A DNA stretch of 15,382 nucleotides from CAYXWM01 sp964468805 (lineage in GTDB: Bacteria; Bacillota; Clostridia; Lachnospirales; WRBF01). The notes below the pieces were generated by a model. The model searched no databases and was not told where the DNA came from. It saw only the letters and a program-made list of their open reading frames with translations. The stretch covers positions 1-15,382 of the forward strand of contig CAYXWM010000058.1 of the NCBI GenBank assembly GCA_964468805.1. The letters are read 5' to 3'. This document shows, piece after piece, positions 1-7,938 of this stretch. The stretch's first letter is position 1, and each line of letters begins with the position of its first letter. The translations under genes were made by a program, and so were the position numbers.

Positions 1-53
1 TTCTACAATAGGAGGTGCTTTTATTTCAATGTCCGTTTTACGGGGTTCTGTTC

Positions 54-80
54 AACCTATGGATAGAGGTTATTTTTTTA
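54..80 (+). terminator. weak terminator-like hairpin converging on potD
   Basis: AACCT (54-58) can pair with AGGTT (67-71), followed by A and seven T. The stem is only 5 bp, so this is a weak candidate. It would end a plus-strand transcript entering from the left edge. The minus strand has no U-run here, so it does not clearly terminate the pot operon. Bases 1-86 hold nothing else I can assign. Confidence 0.3.
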
Positions 81-86
81 ACTCTA

Positions 87-1187
87 TTAACTGACTTTAA
101 ATTCTGTCCAAATTTTATTGTATAATTTAGAAGCTTCTCCTAAGTTTCTGTAGGCTTCTGCCTTGCTTAAAACTTCTTGGGGTATATTGACGGTTTTATT
201 GTCAAGGTATTCTTGGGTTAAAAATTCTTTTGCTTGGGTATTGCAGTTAATGTAGTTTATGGTAGATGAAATTTTGGCGGAATTTTTGCCGTCCAAAACG
301 TAGTCTATAAATTTATAAGCATTTGCCTCATTGGGAGCCTTGGATGCCACAACTATGTTGTCGATGTAGAAGCCCAGACCTTCTTTGGGATAAGCATAAG
401 TTATGGATGGTTTTGACTTCATGGCTTCCGTTACTTGTGAGCCGAACATATAACCTGCCTTAGCAACTCCGCTGATTAGCGATTCATGGGGTGAGTTGGT
501 GTTAAGATCGATAATATTGGGTTTTAAAGCTATTAACTTATTTTTTGCTTCTTCTAGTTTCCCGGGGTCTGTTTCGTTTAAGGAGTAACCCAGGGTTTGC
601 AGGGTCATCCCAATTATATCTCTGTCACCATCCAGCAAAACCACGGAATTTTTAAGCTCTTCTCGCCATAAATCTTCATAACCGGTGATTTCGAAGCCTG
701 TTGCTTCCTTGTCATAGACCAAGATAGCCGTTGCCGCAGAATAAGGAACGGTATATTTGTTTTCCGGGTCGTAATATTGGAATTGGAAGTTGGGTTCGAT
801 ATTTTTTGCATTGGGGATTTTTGACCAATCCAGTTCTTTTATAAGGTTTTGGGGTCTCATTATATCGATAATAAAATCGGAACAAATTATTACGTCATAA
901 TCGCTTCCGCCGGTTGCCTGTAATTTTGTCAACATTTCTTCGTTGGTATTAAAATTCGAATAGTTGACTTTAATGCCGGTTTCCTGTTCAAAACTATCCA
1001 CAACTTCTTGGGGAACGTAGCCGTCCCAAGTTAAAATGTTGAGAGTTTTGGAGTCTTGAGAAATATCGTTTTGAGCCATGGGTTGTCCTGAAGCGGGGGC
1101 TGTAGCTGAAGCTCCGGCTCCGCCGGTATTTCCGCAGGCACTTAAAAACAGCATTGCCAATACAGATAAACAAGCTATTATCCTCAT
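87..1187 (-). CDS. potD: PotD-like spermidine/putrescine-binding lipoprotein
   Basis: Extracytoplasmic substrate-binding receptor of a polyamine ABC importer; it would capture spermidine or putrescine outside the membrane and deliver it to PotB/PotC. I chose the ATG at 1187 (366 aa) because GGAGAGG (1197-1203) sits 9 nt upstream; an in-frame TTG at 1205 overlaps that site and is unlikely. Residues 1-18 form a lipoprotein signal peptide with lipobox LSAC and Cys18 as the lipidation site, followed by a Gly/Ala/Ser/Pro-rich linker to about residue 40. The mature part starts with the family-typical LNILTWDGYVPQEVV stretch and has the normal length for PotD. The start lies 1 nt past the potC stop, so the two are translationally coupled. 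Ligand preference between spermidine and putrescine cannot be read from the sequence. Confidence 0.93.
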   Translation of the reverse strand: MRIIACLSVLAMLFLSACGNTGGAGASATAPASGQPMAQNDISQDSKTLNILTWDGYVPQEVVDSFEQETGIKVNYSNFNTNEEMLTKLQATGGSDYDVIICSDFIIDIMRPQNLIKELDWSKIPNAKNIEPNFQFQYYDPENKYTVPYSAATAILVYDKEATGFEITGYEDLWREELKNSVVLLDGDRDIIGMTLQTLGYSLNETDPGKLEEAKNKLIALKPNIIDLNTNSPHESLISGVAKAGYMFGSQVTEAMKSKPSITYAYPKEGLGFYIDNIVVASKAPNEANAYKFIDYVLDGKNSAKISSTINYINCNTQAKEFLTQEYLDNKTVNIPQEVLSKAEAYRNLGEASKLYNKIWTEFKVS

Positions 1188-1188
1188 A

Positions 1189-1974
1189 TTAATTTTCCTC
1201 TCCAAAAAAATTGTTCAGTCCTCGATACTGCATAAAGCCCACCACTATGAAAGTTATCAGAAGCAAAATCGTACACAAAGCGTTGATTTCCGGAGTAACC
1301 CCAACCTTTAGCATAGAGAATATTTTCACCGGCAGAGTAGTCGAAGTAGGGCCGGACATAAATACCGAAATAACCACATCATCCAGAGACATGGCAACGG
1401 CAAGCAAAGAGCCGGACAATATACCCGGTGCTATTAAGGGGAGTATTATGGTTCGGAAAACTTGTGATCTTTTGGCTCCCAAATCTTTAGCGGCTTCGAT
1501 TACAGCCGGGTCGATGGAACGAAGTCTGATTTGAACCATAATTAAAATGTAGGGAATACAAAAGGTAGTATGGGAAAGAACCAGGGTTAAAATGCCGTAA
1601 TGCACAGGTAAAAATGAAAAAAACATAAGCAGGGCAACACCCAGGACAATTTCCGGTATGATTATGGGTATATAAGCTATGGCAGTAATAAAATTTCTAA
1701 GCTTGCTGTTTAATTTTCCAAAAGATACTGCTGCCAGAGTTCCTATAACCGCCGAAATCAAAGCAGACCAAAAAGCAACCTGTAAGCTTACGCCCAAGGC
1801 CTCCATCAAACCTCTGTTACGGAGCATTTTTGCATACCAATCAAGGGTAAATCCGCTCCACTGAAAGGGTGACTTTGAATTGTTAAACGAAAATACTATA
1901 ACACAAATAATTGGAAGGTACAAGAAAAACAGTACCAGATAAATGTAAAATTTAGATAGGAAGGATTTTTTCAC
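1189..1974 (-). CDS. potC: polyamine ABC transporter permease PotC
   Basis: Inner-membrane permease, 261 aa, predicted to pair with PotB as the translocation pore of the spermidine/putrescine importer. It has about six hydrophobic segments, the first near residues 8-30. The cytoplasmic EAA loop that docks on the ATPase is visible as EAAKDLGAKRSQVFRTIILP, roughly residues 160-180. The start is GTG (1972-1974), overlapping the potB stop by 4 nt (GTGA). A GGGAGG site inside the end of potB lies 9 nt upstream. Length and gene order match the canonical potABCD arrangement. No defects seen. Confidence 0.94.
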   Translation of the reverse strand: MKKSFLSKFYIYLVLFFLYLPIICVIVFSFNNSKSPFQWSGFTLDWYAKMLRNRGLMEALGVSLQVAFWSALISAVIGTLAAVSFGKLNSKLRNFITAIAYIPIIIPEIVLGVALLMFFSFLPVHYGILTLVLSHTTFCIPYILIMVQIRLRSIDPAVIEAAKDLGAKRSQVFRTIILPLIAPGILSGSLLAVAMSLDDVVISVFMSGPTSTTLPVKIFSMLKVGVTPEINALCTILLLITFIVVGFMQYRGLNNFFGEEN

Positions 1975-2819
1975 AGCAAAGAACCTCCCGAATGTTTGGT
2001 GGTTTTACCGTAGAGAAAAAGGCAAAGCAAAACACCCAAAATCATTATTACCGATAATGCCGAACCGAAAGGTAAATCTCCGGTGGATTGAAATTGGTTT
2101 TGTACCAAATTACCCAGCAACATAGTCTTTGAACCGCCCAGCAAATCGGAAATAAAAAACAATCCAACAGCCGGAATAAATACCAGCGTCACACCGCCCA
2201 CTATACCCGGTAAAGTCAGAGGCAGGGTAATGTTGATAAAGGTTTTGATTCTGCCGGCACCAAGGTCGGTAGATGCTTCCAATAGGGAAGTATCCAATTT
2301 TTCCACCGAGTTGTAAATTGGCAGTATCATAAAAGGCAGTAGCATATAAACCGTACCGGCTATGACCACCGCATGATTGTATAGGAAGGTAATGGGAGTT
2401 TGAATAATGTTAAGAGAAAGCAGTATAGAATTTATTATGCCGTCATTTCTCAGTAAAGTCATAAAACCAAAGGTTCTGAGCAGACTGCTGGTCCAAAAAG
2501 GTATCATTACCAGCATCAGTACTCGAGAACGGGATTTTCTGCTTAATCCGGCGGTAAAATAAGCAAAGGGATAACCGATAAGTAAGGTTATTAAGGATGT
2601 TGCCAAGGCTATAATGCCTGACGAAGCGAAGACCCTCATGTATAACGGGTCGAAAACTCTGATATAATTATCAAAAGTAAATTTAAATTCAACAACGCCG
2701 CTTGAAACACCGTTCAAAAAACTCAATACCAGTACAAATATCAAGGGAATCCCAACAAATAAAATCATCCATATAAATACCGGGACGGAGGACAACGGAA
2801 ATTTATTTTTCTTGTTCAC
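1971..2819 (-). CDS. potB: polyamine ABC transporter permease PotB
   Basis: First permease of the importer, 282 aa from the chosen start. I place the start at GTG 2817-2819 because AAAGGAG (2829-2835) lies 9 nt upstream; an in-frame ATG at 2843 would put that site inside the gene. The 17-nt overlap with potA (2803-2819) is consistent with coupled translation. The first membrane segment is near residues 12-35, with about six in all. The ATPase-docking EAA loop reads EASTDLGAGRIKTFINITLP. It belongs to the binding-protein-dependent transport inner-membrane family and should form a heterodimer with PotC. Confidence 0.93.
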   Translation of the reverse strand: MNKKNKFPLSSVPVFIWMILFVGIPLIFVLVLSFLNGVSSGVVEFKFTFDNYIRVFDPLYMRVFASSGIIALATSLITLLIGYPFAYFTAGLSRKSRSRVLMLVMIPFWTSSLLRTFGFMTLLRNDGIINSILLSLNIIQTPITFLYNHAVVIAGTVYMLLPFMILPIYNSVEKLDTSLLEASTDLGAGRIKTFINITLPLTLPGIVGGVTLVFIPAVGLFFISDLLGGSKTMLLGNLVQNQFQSTGDLPFGSALSVIMILGVLLCLFLYGKTTKHSGGSLL

Positions 2820-3894
2820 TATTATCGTCTCCTTTAATAACAATTCCGTTTTTTATATCCCAAGTTACGTACATGATTTCAGCTTCTTTAAAAGAAGATT
2901 GATTGTATTCCACTGCCTTAATTACGCAGTCACAGGGTGTAACTATATTGGTTCTGGCTTGGGAACCGGTATAATGCCGTTCAAAAACCTTACCGCAGAT
3001 GGCAAAAGGCACGGTTTCGTCAAGGTTTTTCAGAAGCTTTACCCTGTCCGAGTGAACACAGATATATATATTATCATTGATTTGCAAGCCGTCCTTTATG
3101 CAGCGAACCATGCAACCGTTAAAATCTGCCACAGCATAATCTTGGTGTATCTCGGTTACCTTAGCCTTTATAATATTTCGTTCGCCTACAAAACTTGCAA
3201 CGAATTTTGTTTTTGGATGATTGTATATGATTTCAGGTAAATCCACTTGCTCGAAACGTCCTTCATTCATTACCGCCAGCCTATCGGACATATTTAAGGC
3301 TTCTTCTTGGTCGTGAGTTACATAAATAAAGGTTATACCTGTCTGCTTTTGAATATTTTTCAGCTCTGTTTGCATATGTTGCCTTAATTTTTGATCCAAT
3401 GCTCCAAGGGGTTCATCCAAAAGCAGTATGTTGGGTTTGTTTATCAAAGCCCTTGCTATGGCTATACGCTGCCTTTGTCCTCCGCTCAATTGATTGGGCA
3501 TACGTTTTTCCAAGCCCTCCATTTTCACCAAGGTCAGCATTTCCGAAACTCGTTCTTTAATTTCTCTTTTGTCCACGTTTTTTATTTTTAAGCCGTATGC
3601 TATGTTATCGTATATGTTCATATGCGGAAAAAGGGCATAGTTTTGAAAAACCGTGTTTACGGAACGCTTGCTGGCATCCGCATCTGTGATGTCTTTTCCG
3701 TTCAGTATAATCTTGCCGCTGTCTGCATGTTCCAACCCGGCTATTAACCGTAAAGTAGTGGTTTTTCCGCAACCGCTGGGGCCCAATAGGGTGAGAAATT
3801 CACCTTTGTGTATATCCAGGCTGATATTTTTAATTACGTCCGTCCGACCCAGTTCTTTGGATAAGTTCACCAATGACAATATTATTTCGTTCAC
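2803..3894 (-). CDS. potA: polyamine ABC transporter ATPase PotA
   Basis: Cytoplasmic ATP-hydrolysing subunit that powers polyamine import; 363 aa from the chosen start. Motifs in order: Walker A GPSGCGKT (38-45), Q-loop Gln84 in FQNYALF, signature LSGGQ (136-140), Walker B LLLDEP with Asp160/Glu161, and switch His194 in VTHD. A C-terminal TOBE-like regulatory region, about 235-350, is expected for PotA. The start is assigned to GTG 3892-3894: GGAGG (3901-3905) lies 6 nt upstream, whereas an in-frame ATG at 3918 precedes that site. An out-of-frame ATG overlaps the start (3894-3896). First gene of potABCD; no local regulator gene is present, so control may lie in the leader. Confidence 0.94.
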   Translation of the reverse strand: MNEIILSLVNLSKELGRTDVIKNISLDIHKGEFLTLLGPSGCGKTTTLRLIAGLEHADSGKIILNGKDITDADASKRSVNTVFQNYALFPHMNIYDNIAYGLKIKNVDKREIKERVSEMLTLVKMEGLEKRMPNQLSGGQRQRIAIARALINKPNILLLDEPLGALDQKLRQHMQTELKNIQKQTGITFIYVTHDQEEALNMSDRLAVMNEGRFEQVDLPEIIYNHPKTKFVASFVGERNIIKAKVTEIHQDYAVADFNGCMVRCIKDGLQINDNIYICVHSDRVKLLKNLDETVPFAICGKVFERHYTGSQARTNIVTPCDCVIKAVEYNQSSFKEAEIMYVTWDIKNGIVIKGDDNSEQEK

Positions 3895-3959
3895 ATCACA
3901 CCTCCGGAAATTATGCAAACGCCCAAGTTTACCGACGTTTACTTATGCAGGTCTTAAAA

Positions 3960-4107
3960 CCGGTCTAAAATCTCGATATTGTGCTTTTGAAGATTAGACA
4001 GGTTCTTGGGTCAAAATCCGGTAGGCATACCTTACCGCATTTCTAGACTTTTACTCATGGGTTTGCTCTGAAAATCCGGCATTTTACCGGGTTTCCAAAC
4101 AGACCGG
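3960..4107 (-). promoter_or_regulatory. structured potABCD leader, riboswitch-like
   Basis: Reading the minus strand, CCGGTCT (4107-4101) is a perfect 7-bp match to AGACCGG (3966-3960), which can close a domain of about 148 nt. Inside are hairpin A (4070-4096, ten pairs with one A·C mismatch and a 7-nt loop) and hairpin B (4019-4037, seven pairs with a one-base bulge and a CATA loop on the plus strand). Both hairpins are followed on the transcript by CCGGATTTT. No U-run terminator follows, so any control would be at translation or by an unseen mechanism. I do not recognise a named riboswitch class. The fold was found by eye only. Confidence 0.45.
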
Positions 4108-4166
4108 AATCATTTGGTTTTGTTTGATACTCAAAGTTTTAATTGATTTTTCCTTAATATAAATAT

Positions 4167-4195
4167 ATAATATATGAAACTACAAAAATTTGCAA
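4167..4195 (-). promoter_or_regulatory. candidate sigma-A promoter for potABCD
   Basis: On the minus strand, TTGCAA (4195-4190), a 17-nt spacer, and TATTAT (4172-4167). The -10 matches 5 of 6 and the -35 matches 4 of 6. A start near 4160 would give a leader of about 265 nt before the GTG of potA, containing the structured domain at 3960-4107. AT-rich sequence makes chance matches likely. The rest of the 3895-4516 spacer holds a hairpin with 8-bp arms (4232-4239/4254-4261) and the DegV upstream region. Confidence 0.4.
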
Positions 4196-4411
4196 CATCC
4201 GGCACATTTCATATTAATCCGCCAAAAATTCAGCTTCGAAACAGAACGGTTTGTCGAAGCTTTATTATTGAAAACGAAAAAATCCCGATATAAATATTAC
4301 TTTTGTATTTGCTGAAACCTTGCATAATTTAGACAGCGTGAGCTTAACCCCATGATTATATATTTTTAATTTGTCATACTCACATAAAAAGGACAGTTTA
4401 CAAAAGAACAC

Positions 4412-4443
4412 GAAAACTATTAGCCGGTACGCTAGCTGTTTTC
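4412..4443 (+). promoter_or_regulatory. hairpin upstream of degV, attenuator-like
   Basis: GAAAAC (4412-4417) pairs with GTTTTC (4438-4443), and TAGC with GCTA inside, separated by a small internal loop; the tip is CGGTAC. It is followed by TCTTTAA rather than a clean T-run. It lies 73 nt before the DegV start codon, so it could be a weak terminator or attenuator in that leader. No gene upstream on the plus strand needs terminating. Confidence 0.3.
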
Positions 4444-4516
4444 TCTTTAATATGTTTGTATTTTCGGGTTTTTATGAAACGGAGGGATGGACTTAATTTA
4501 CTAACGGAGTGATTTT

Positions 4517-5392
4517 ATGAGTGACTATGTTTTGGTCTCAGACTCTTCCTGCGATTTACCCAAGGAGTTTGTAAAAAAACATAATATAGGAATAATACCT
4601 TACTACGTAACCTTGGACGGAGAAACCTATCTTCGTGAAGGTTTTGATATAAGCAACGAAGAATTTTATTCGGCAATCACCAAAAGCGAAAGAATGCCAA
4701 AGACATCTTTACCCACCATTCAAAATTATTTGGATATTTTTGAACCCATAGCCTCAGCAGGCAAAGATATTTTATGTATTTGTTTGACTGCAAAATTCAG
4801 CGGTTCCTTTCAATCCGCAAATAATGCGGCTATGCTTATAATGGAAAAATATCCGGAGAGAAAGGTAATGGTTGCCGATTCCACACAGGCATCTTTCGGA
4901 CAGGGTTTAATAGTTATGGAAGCGGCAAGATTAAAGGAAGAAGGAATTTCTCTTGAAAATAACTTTAATGCCGTAGAAGCTCACAAGGAAACGGGCAGAG
5001 TATTTTTAACCGTGGATTCTTTGGAGTATCTGCAAAAAGGCGGAAGAATAGGAAAGGCATCCGCTTTGGCAGGAGGAATTTTGGGAATAAAGCCTATTAT
5101 AGTTATGAAAGACGGAGAACTTAACCCTATTTCAAAAATCAGGGGCAGAAAAAAGGCATTGAATCAGGTAGTAAAACTTGCCATTTCCGATTTGGAAGCT
5201 TCCGCTGACGATTATATTTTTGCCGTAGGGCATTCTGATTGCAAAACCGAGGCTCACGGGTTTAAATATACCCTTTCAAAAGACTTCGGTCTTCTTGTTA
5301 ATCTACCTATTTTTGAAGTGGGCGTAACCATAGGAGCTCATGTTGGCCCTACCGTTTTGGGGATGGCTTATATTAAAAAATTTCGTGTATAA
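4517..5392 (+). CDS. DegV family protein (FakB-like fatty-acid binding)
   Basis: Cytosolic fatty-acid-binding protein of the DegV family, 291 aa, the usual length. Family knowledge: such proteins (FakB) present fatty acids to the kinase FakA for phosphorylation and phospholipid synthesis. Visible motifs are the N-terminal VSDSSCDLP (7-15), the ligand-contact TSLPT (63-67), FSGSFQSA (94-101), the conserved LEYLQKGGRIGKA loop in the middle, and a C-terminal IGAHVGPT. The start ATG is preceded by a GGAG-type site (from 4506). No fakA lies in the window, so the role is inferred from family alone. It appears monocistronic: the next gene has its own promoter 11 nt past the stop. Confidence 0.9.
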   Translation: MSDYVLVSDSSCDLPKEFVKKHNIGIIPYYVTLDGETYLREGFDISNEEFYSAITKSERMPKTSLPTIQNYLDIFEPIASAGKDILCICLTAKFSGSFQSANNAAMLIMEKYPERKVMVADSTQASFGQGLIVMEAARLKEEGISLENNFNAVEAHKETGRVFLTVDSLEYLQKGGRIGKASALAGGILGIKPIIVMKDGELNPISKIRGRKKALNQVVKLAISDLEASADDYIFAVGHSDCKTEAHGFKYTLSKDFGLLVNLPIFEVGVTIGAHVGPTVLGMAYIKKFRV

Positions 5393-5402
5393 CCTGAACC
5401 GG

Positions 5403-5430
5403 TTGAAATCAAAATCAATTTTGATATAAT
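5403..5430 (+). promoter_or_regulatory. extended -10 promoter for the LCP gene
   Basis: TTGAAA (5403-5408), 16-nt spacer, TATAAT (5425-5430) preceded by TG one base earlier, giving a full extended -10 (TGaTATAAT). The spacer contains the palindrome ATCAAAAT-CA-ATTTTGAT, which could serve as an operator or as a weak terminator for degV. A start near 5437 leaves a leader of about 55 nt. Confidence 0.6.
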
Positions 5431-5493
5431 TAACCCAATCAGGTATAATATTTACATAATTATAGAATTTCAATATTCATGGGAGTGGGAAAA

Positions 5494-6876
5494 TTGAAAA
5501 AACCGGTACCTAATAAACGTAAAAAATTGATGGTACAGTTTTTATCCATAGTAGCAGCAATTGTAGGCGGTTTTCTTGTGATAGTTTTTGCATCGTCGGC
5601 AATTACCGGCGTTTTGTCAGGAGGAGATAAACCGGTACCCTCCGGCGAACCGCGGATTTCTTCCGATGAGAATGATGATAATAAAAATGATAACGACAAT
5701 AAAGAAGAAAACCAAGTACCCAGAAAAACTTCTATCCTTCTGGCAGGTCTTGACGAAGAAGCCGGCCTGACGGATACGCTTATGGCTGTATGTTTTGATT
5801 CGGTTACTAAAAAAGTTGATGTAATTTCAATCCCAAGAGATACTTATATCTCCATGGAACCGAACAGATTAAAGGAAGTCAGAAAAAGAATAGACAATGT
5901 TGGCGACAGCATGAAGATAAACTCTGTTTACGGTTATGGCGGCAAGGAGCATAATCTGGAGTATTTAAAAGCAGAGATTGAAGATTTGCTGGGTATAGAA
6001 TTTGATTACCATATATTAGTTGATTTAAAAGCATTCCGCTCTATCGTAGATGCGGTAGACGGCGTAGAAATGACTATTCGTAAGCAGGGCTTGCATTATG
6101 TTGACCCTACTCAAAACCTTGTAATAAACGTACCCGGCGGAAAACAAATCTTAGACGGAAAAAAGGCCGAAGGCGTGGTTCGTTACAGAGACGATTACCC
6201 CGGAGCAGACTTGGATCGTATTCATGTACAACATGAATTTATGAAGGCTATGTTTTCTCAGGTTTTGGGTGAAAAAGGTATCAAGAATAAAATATCGGAA
6301 TTGATTACCATAATTATTTCCTATGTTGATACGGATTTCACCATGGGCGATGCCTTAAAATACACTCAATTCATAGACGATATAGACCCGGAAAACTTTA
6401 ACTTCCAAACCCTGCCCGGTGAACCGGCAACCGTTTACCCCAACGGCAAAAACGGCAAGAAAGTTTCCATTTATCAGCATGATACCGAAGAAGTAAAGAA
6501 ACTGATAGATGAAGTATTTTTATCCACAGATTTACCGGAAACTTCGGACATGCCCGGTTTGAATTTACCTATACCCACGGCTAAAAAAATCGACCTTAAA
6601 GACCTAAACATTCAAATGCTTAACGGAGGAAACGTTTCCGGTTTGGCAGGGCGAAAAGGCGAGGAGCTTACCGAGGACGGTTTAAATGTAGTGGATGTAG
6701 CCAATTTCAGCGGAGATCAAAAGAAAGAAACCAGAGTGTTGGTTAAAGACAAAGAAATTATTAATCAACACAAAACTGCCTTTGATAAATATTTCAAGAA
6801 AACAATTATGGAATCGGACGATACAATCGATGACAAATACGATATAGTCATAATTATCGGCACTGATGAGAAATAG
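5494..6876 (+). CDS. LytR-CpsA-Psr (LCP) family wall polymer ligase
   Basis: Membrane-anchored phosphotransferase family that attaches lipid-linked anionic polymers (teichoic acid, capsule) to peptidoglycan; 460 aa. Residues 1-13 are basic, 14-38 span the membrane, and an acidic Asp/Asn/Glu-rich linker covers 58-72. The LCP domain runs from about 79 to 250, with TDT (Asp94), PRDT (Arg115), and the VRYRDDYPGADLDR catalytic stretch (Arg230, Arg232, Arg242). A C-terminal LytR_C-like domain starts near residue 370. The TTG at 5494 is chosen because GGGAG (5481-5485) lies 8 nt upstream; an ATG at 5479 has no site before it and would add only 5 residues. It has its own promoter and a strong terminator, so it is a single-gene unit. 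The polymer substrate is unknown. Confidence 0.9.
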   Translation: MKKPVPNKRKKLMVQFLSIVAAIVGGFLVIVFASSAITGVLSGGDKPVPSGEPRISSDENDDNKNDNDNKEENQVPRKTSILLAGLDEEAGLTDTLMAVCFDSVTKKVDVISIPRDTYISMEPNRLKEVRKRIDNVGDSMKINSVYGYGGKEHNLEYLKAEIEDLLGIEFDYHILVDLKAFRSIVDAVDGVEMTIRKQGLHYVDPTQNLVINVPGGKQILDGKKAEGVVRYRDDYPGADLDRIHVQHEFMKAMFSQVLGEKGIKNKISELITIIISYVDTDFTMGDALKYTQFIDDIDPENFNFQTLPGEPATVYPNGKNGKKVSIYQHDTEEVKKLIDEVFLSTDLPETSDMPGLNLPIPTAKKIDLKDLNIQMLNGGNVSGLAGRKGEELTEDGLNVVDVANFSGDQKKETRVLVKDKEIINQHKTAFDKYFKKTIMESDDTIDDKYDIVIIIGTDEK

Positions 6877-6882
6877 AATTGT

Positions 6883-6925
6883 AAATTGGGAGAAAACTTT
6901 TTAAAAGTTTTTTCCCAATTTTTAT
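6883..6925 (+). terminator. strong intrinsic terminator after the LCP gene
   Basis: An 18-bp stem, AAATTGGGA-g-AAAACTTT (6883-6900) with its complement (6904-6921), containing one G·U pair and a 3-nt loop, then a T-rich tail. It begins 6 nt after the LCP stop. Confidence 0.9.
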
Positions 6926-6932
6926 TTGTTTA

Positions 6933-6941
6933 TGATATAAT
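6933..6941 (+). promoter_or_regulatory. extended -10 promoter element for the traX leader
   Basis: TGaTATAAT, identical to the extended -10 of the LCP promoter, placed just after the terminator. The -35 region is poor (it overlaps the terminator tail). A start near 6948 would give a leader of about 255 nt before traX. Confidence 0.4.
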
Positions 6942-6972
6942 TAGTAAATATACTTAATTACATAAGGGATAT

Positions 6973-7145
6973 TAACAAAGTCTATTCTTCGTAAACGGTT
7001 GGCTCTTGCGTCTTTTATAACAGATCGCACACCACTACGACCCTTTGTTACTCATCATACTATTTCTTTTGAAAGTTTAGATATAGTTGTTCCACAGTGA
7101 ACGCTTATGAACAGTAGCATATATCTATATATCTAAGAAATAGTA
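6973..7145 (+). promoter_or_regulatory. two adjacent folded domains in the traX leader
   Basis: Domain I: TAACAAAG (6973-6980) pairs with CTTTGTTA (7043-7050), TCGTA (6989-6993) with TACGA (7036-7040), and TGCG (7007-7010) with CGCA (7026-7029), nested in order. Domain II: TACTATTTC (7058-7066) pairs with GAAATAGTA (7137-7145), then TTAGATATA (7077-7085) with TATATCTAA (7128-7136), with a 10-nt bulge on the 5' side; TGTTC/GAACA can form inside. No open frame of note crosses the region. I do not recognise a known RNA class, and it does not fold as a tRNA. Cis-regulatory RNA is an inference. Confidence 0.4.
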
Positions 7146-7202
7146 TTAACCGGAAATTAAGTATACACAGATTTTTAATACGTTAATAACGAGAGTAAAA
7201 AT

Positions 7203-7889
7203 ATGACATCTTTCACATTAAAACTTATTGCAATGGTTTCTATGTTTTTGGACCATTTCTCAAGCGTTTTTGAATTTTTTATCGATACCGAATATCTTCA
7301 TATTATAGGCAGAGCTGCATTTCCCATTTTTGCTTTTTTTATAGCCGAGGGTTGTAGGCACAGCAAAAATGTAAATCGCTATATTCTTAGATTGGGAGTA
7401 TTTGCTCTCATAAGCGAACCTTTCTTTGATGTGGCTTTCTTTAATTCACCCTTTGTTCCGAAATTCGGAGTCTTTGAATTCAGTCATCAAAACGTATTTT
7501 TCACCCTTGCTGCCGGAGCCTTGGCAATACAAGCCTATAAAAAATTAAAGCACAACAGCGGTTTTGTTATAGCAGGTATAGCCGCTTTATGTGAGCTTAT
7601 CAATACTGATTACGGTGTTTTGGGGGTATTATGTATAGTATTATGCTACACATTTAATAAAAGAAGAAACCAACTTATTGCCTTATTTGGCATGATGATG
7701 TTGTTGTACTTTCGTTTAAGCTTAATGGGATTATTGTATCTAAGCGGTGCGGGATTGGGCGTTGCTTTGCTTGCATTCTACAACAACCTCCGAGGCAGGA
7801 ATTTAAAATGGTTGATCTATACCTTTTACCCGCTTCATCTGCTCATACTCATAGCGGCAGTGAATATTTATGGTTATTTTTGTAAATAA
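7203..7889 (+). CDS. TraX family integral membrane protein
   Basis: Polytopic membrane protein, 228 aa, mostly hydrophobic. It matches the TraX family by LKLIAMVSMFLDH at the N terminus, IIGRAAFPIFAFFIAEG near residues 34-52, a LRLGVFALISEPFFDVAF segment, and a C-terminal FYPLHLLIL. Family knowledge: F-plasmid TraX acetylates pilin, but chromosomal Firmicute homologues occur outside conjugation loci and are probably acyltransferases of unknown substrate. No tra gene is nearby, so a conjugation role is not supported. The ribosome site is weak (GAGAG, 7191-7195). It is followed 49 nt later by rubrerythrin with no terminator between, so the two may be cotranscribed. Confidence 0.85.
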   Translation: MTSFTLKLIAMVSMFLDHFSSVFEFFIDTEYLHIIGRAAFPIFAFFIAEGCRHSKNVNRYILRLGVFALISEPFFDVAFFNSPFVPKFGVFEFSHQNVFFTLAAGALAIQAYKKLKHNSGFVIAGIAALCELINTDYGVLGVLCIVLCYTFNKRRNQLIALFGMMMLLYFRLSLMGLLYLSGAGLGVALLAFYNNLRGRNLKWLIYTFYPLHLLILIAAVNIYGYFCK

Positions 7890-7938
7890 TAATGGAGACT
7901 CAATAGATTTTCATTCTATTAATCTGAGGAGGTCTCCG

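Noticed and set aside
2..94. Open plus-strand frame entering from the left edge and ending just past the potD stop
   Set aside because: It is only 30 codons with no recognisable sequence, and a weak terminator-like hairpin lies inside it. It might be the tail of a convergent gene, but cannot be supported.
4038..4069. GCAAACC on the minus strand, reminiscent of the class I c-di-GMP riboswitch core
   Set aside because: The partner segment ACGCAAAGC and the downstream conserved helix are absent, so the match is a short coincidence.
4265..4291. CCCGATAT resembling a sigma-28 -10 element upstream of degV
   Set aside because: No TAAA is found at the required 15-nt distance (the sequence there is TTAT), unlike the exact element before flagellin.
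6973..7055. Possible tRNA-like gene, with an 8-bp outer helix in the traX leader
   Set aside because: There is no T-loop GGTTCRA motif, no anticodon arm of the correct size, and no D-loop pattern.
7870..7938. N-terminal extension of rubrerythrin by 23 codons overlapping traX
   Set aside because: GAGGAGG lies just before the internal ATG at 7939, and MPELKGSKTEANLL is the normal family start.
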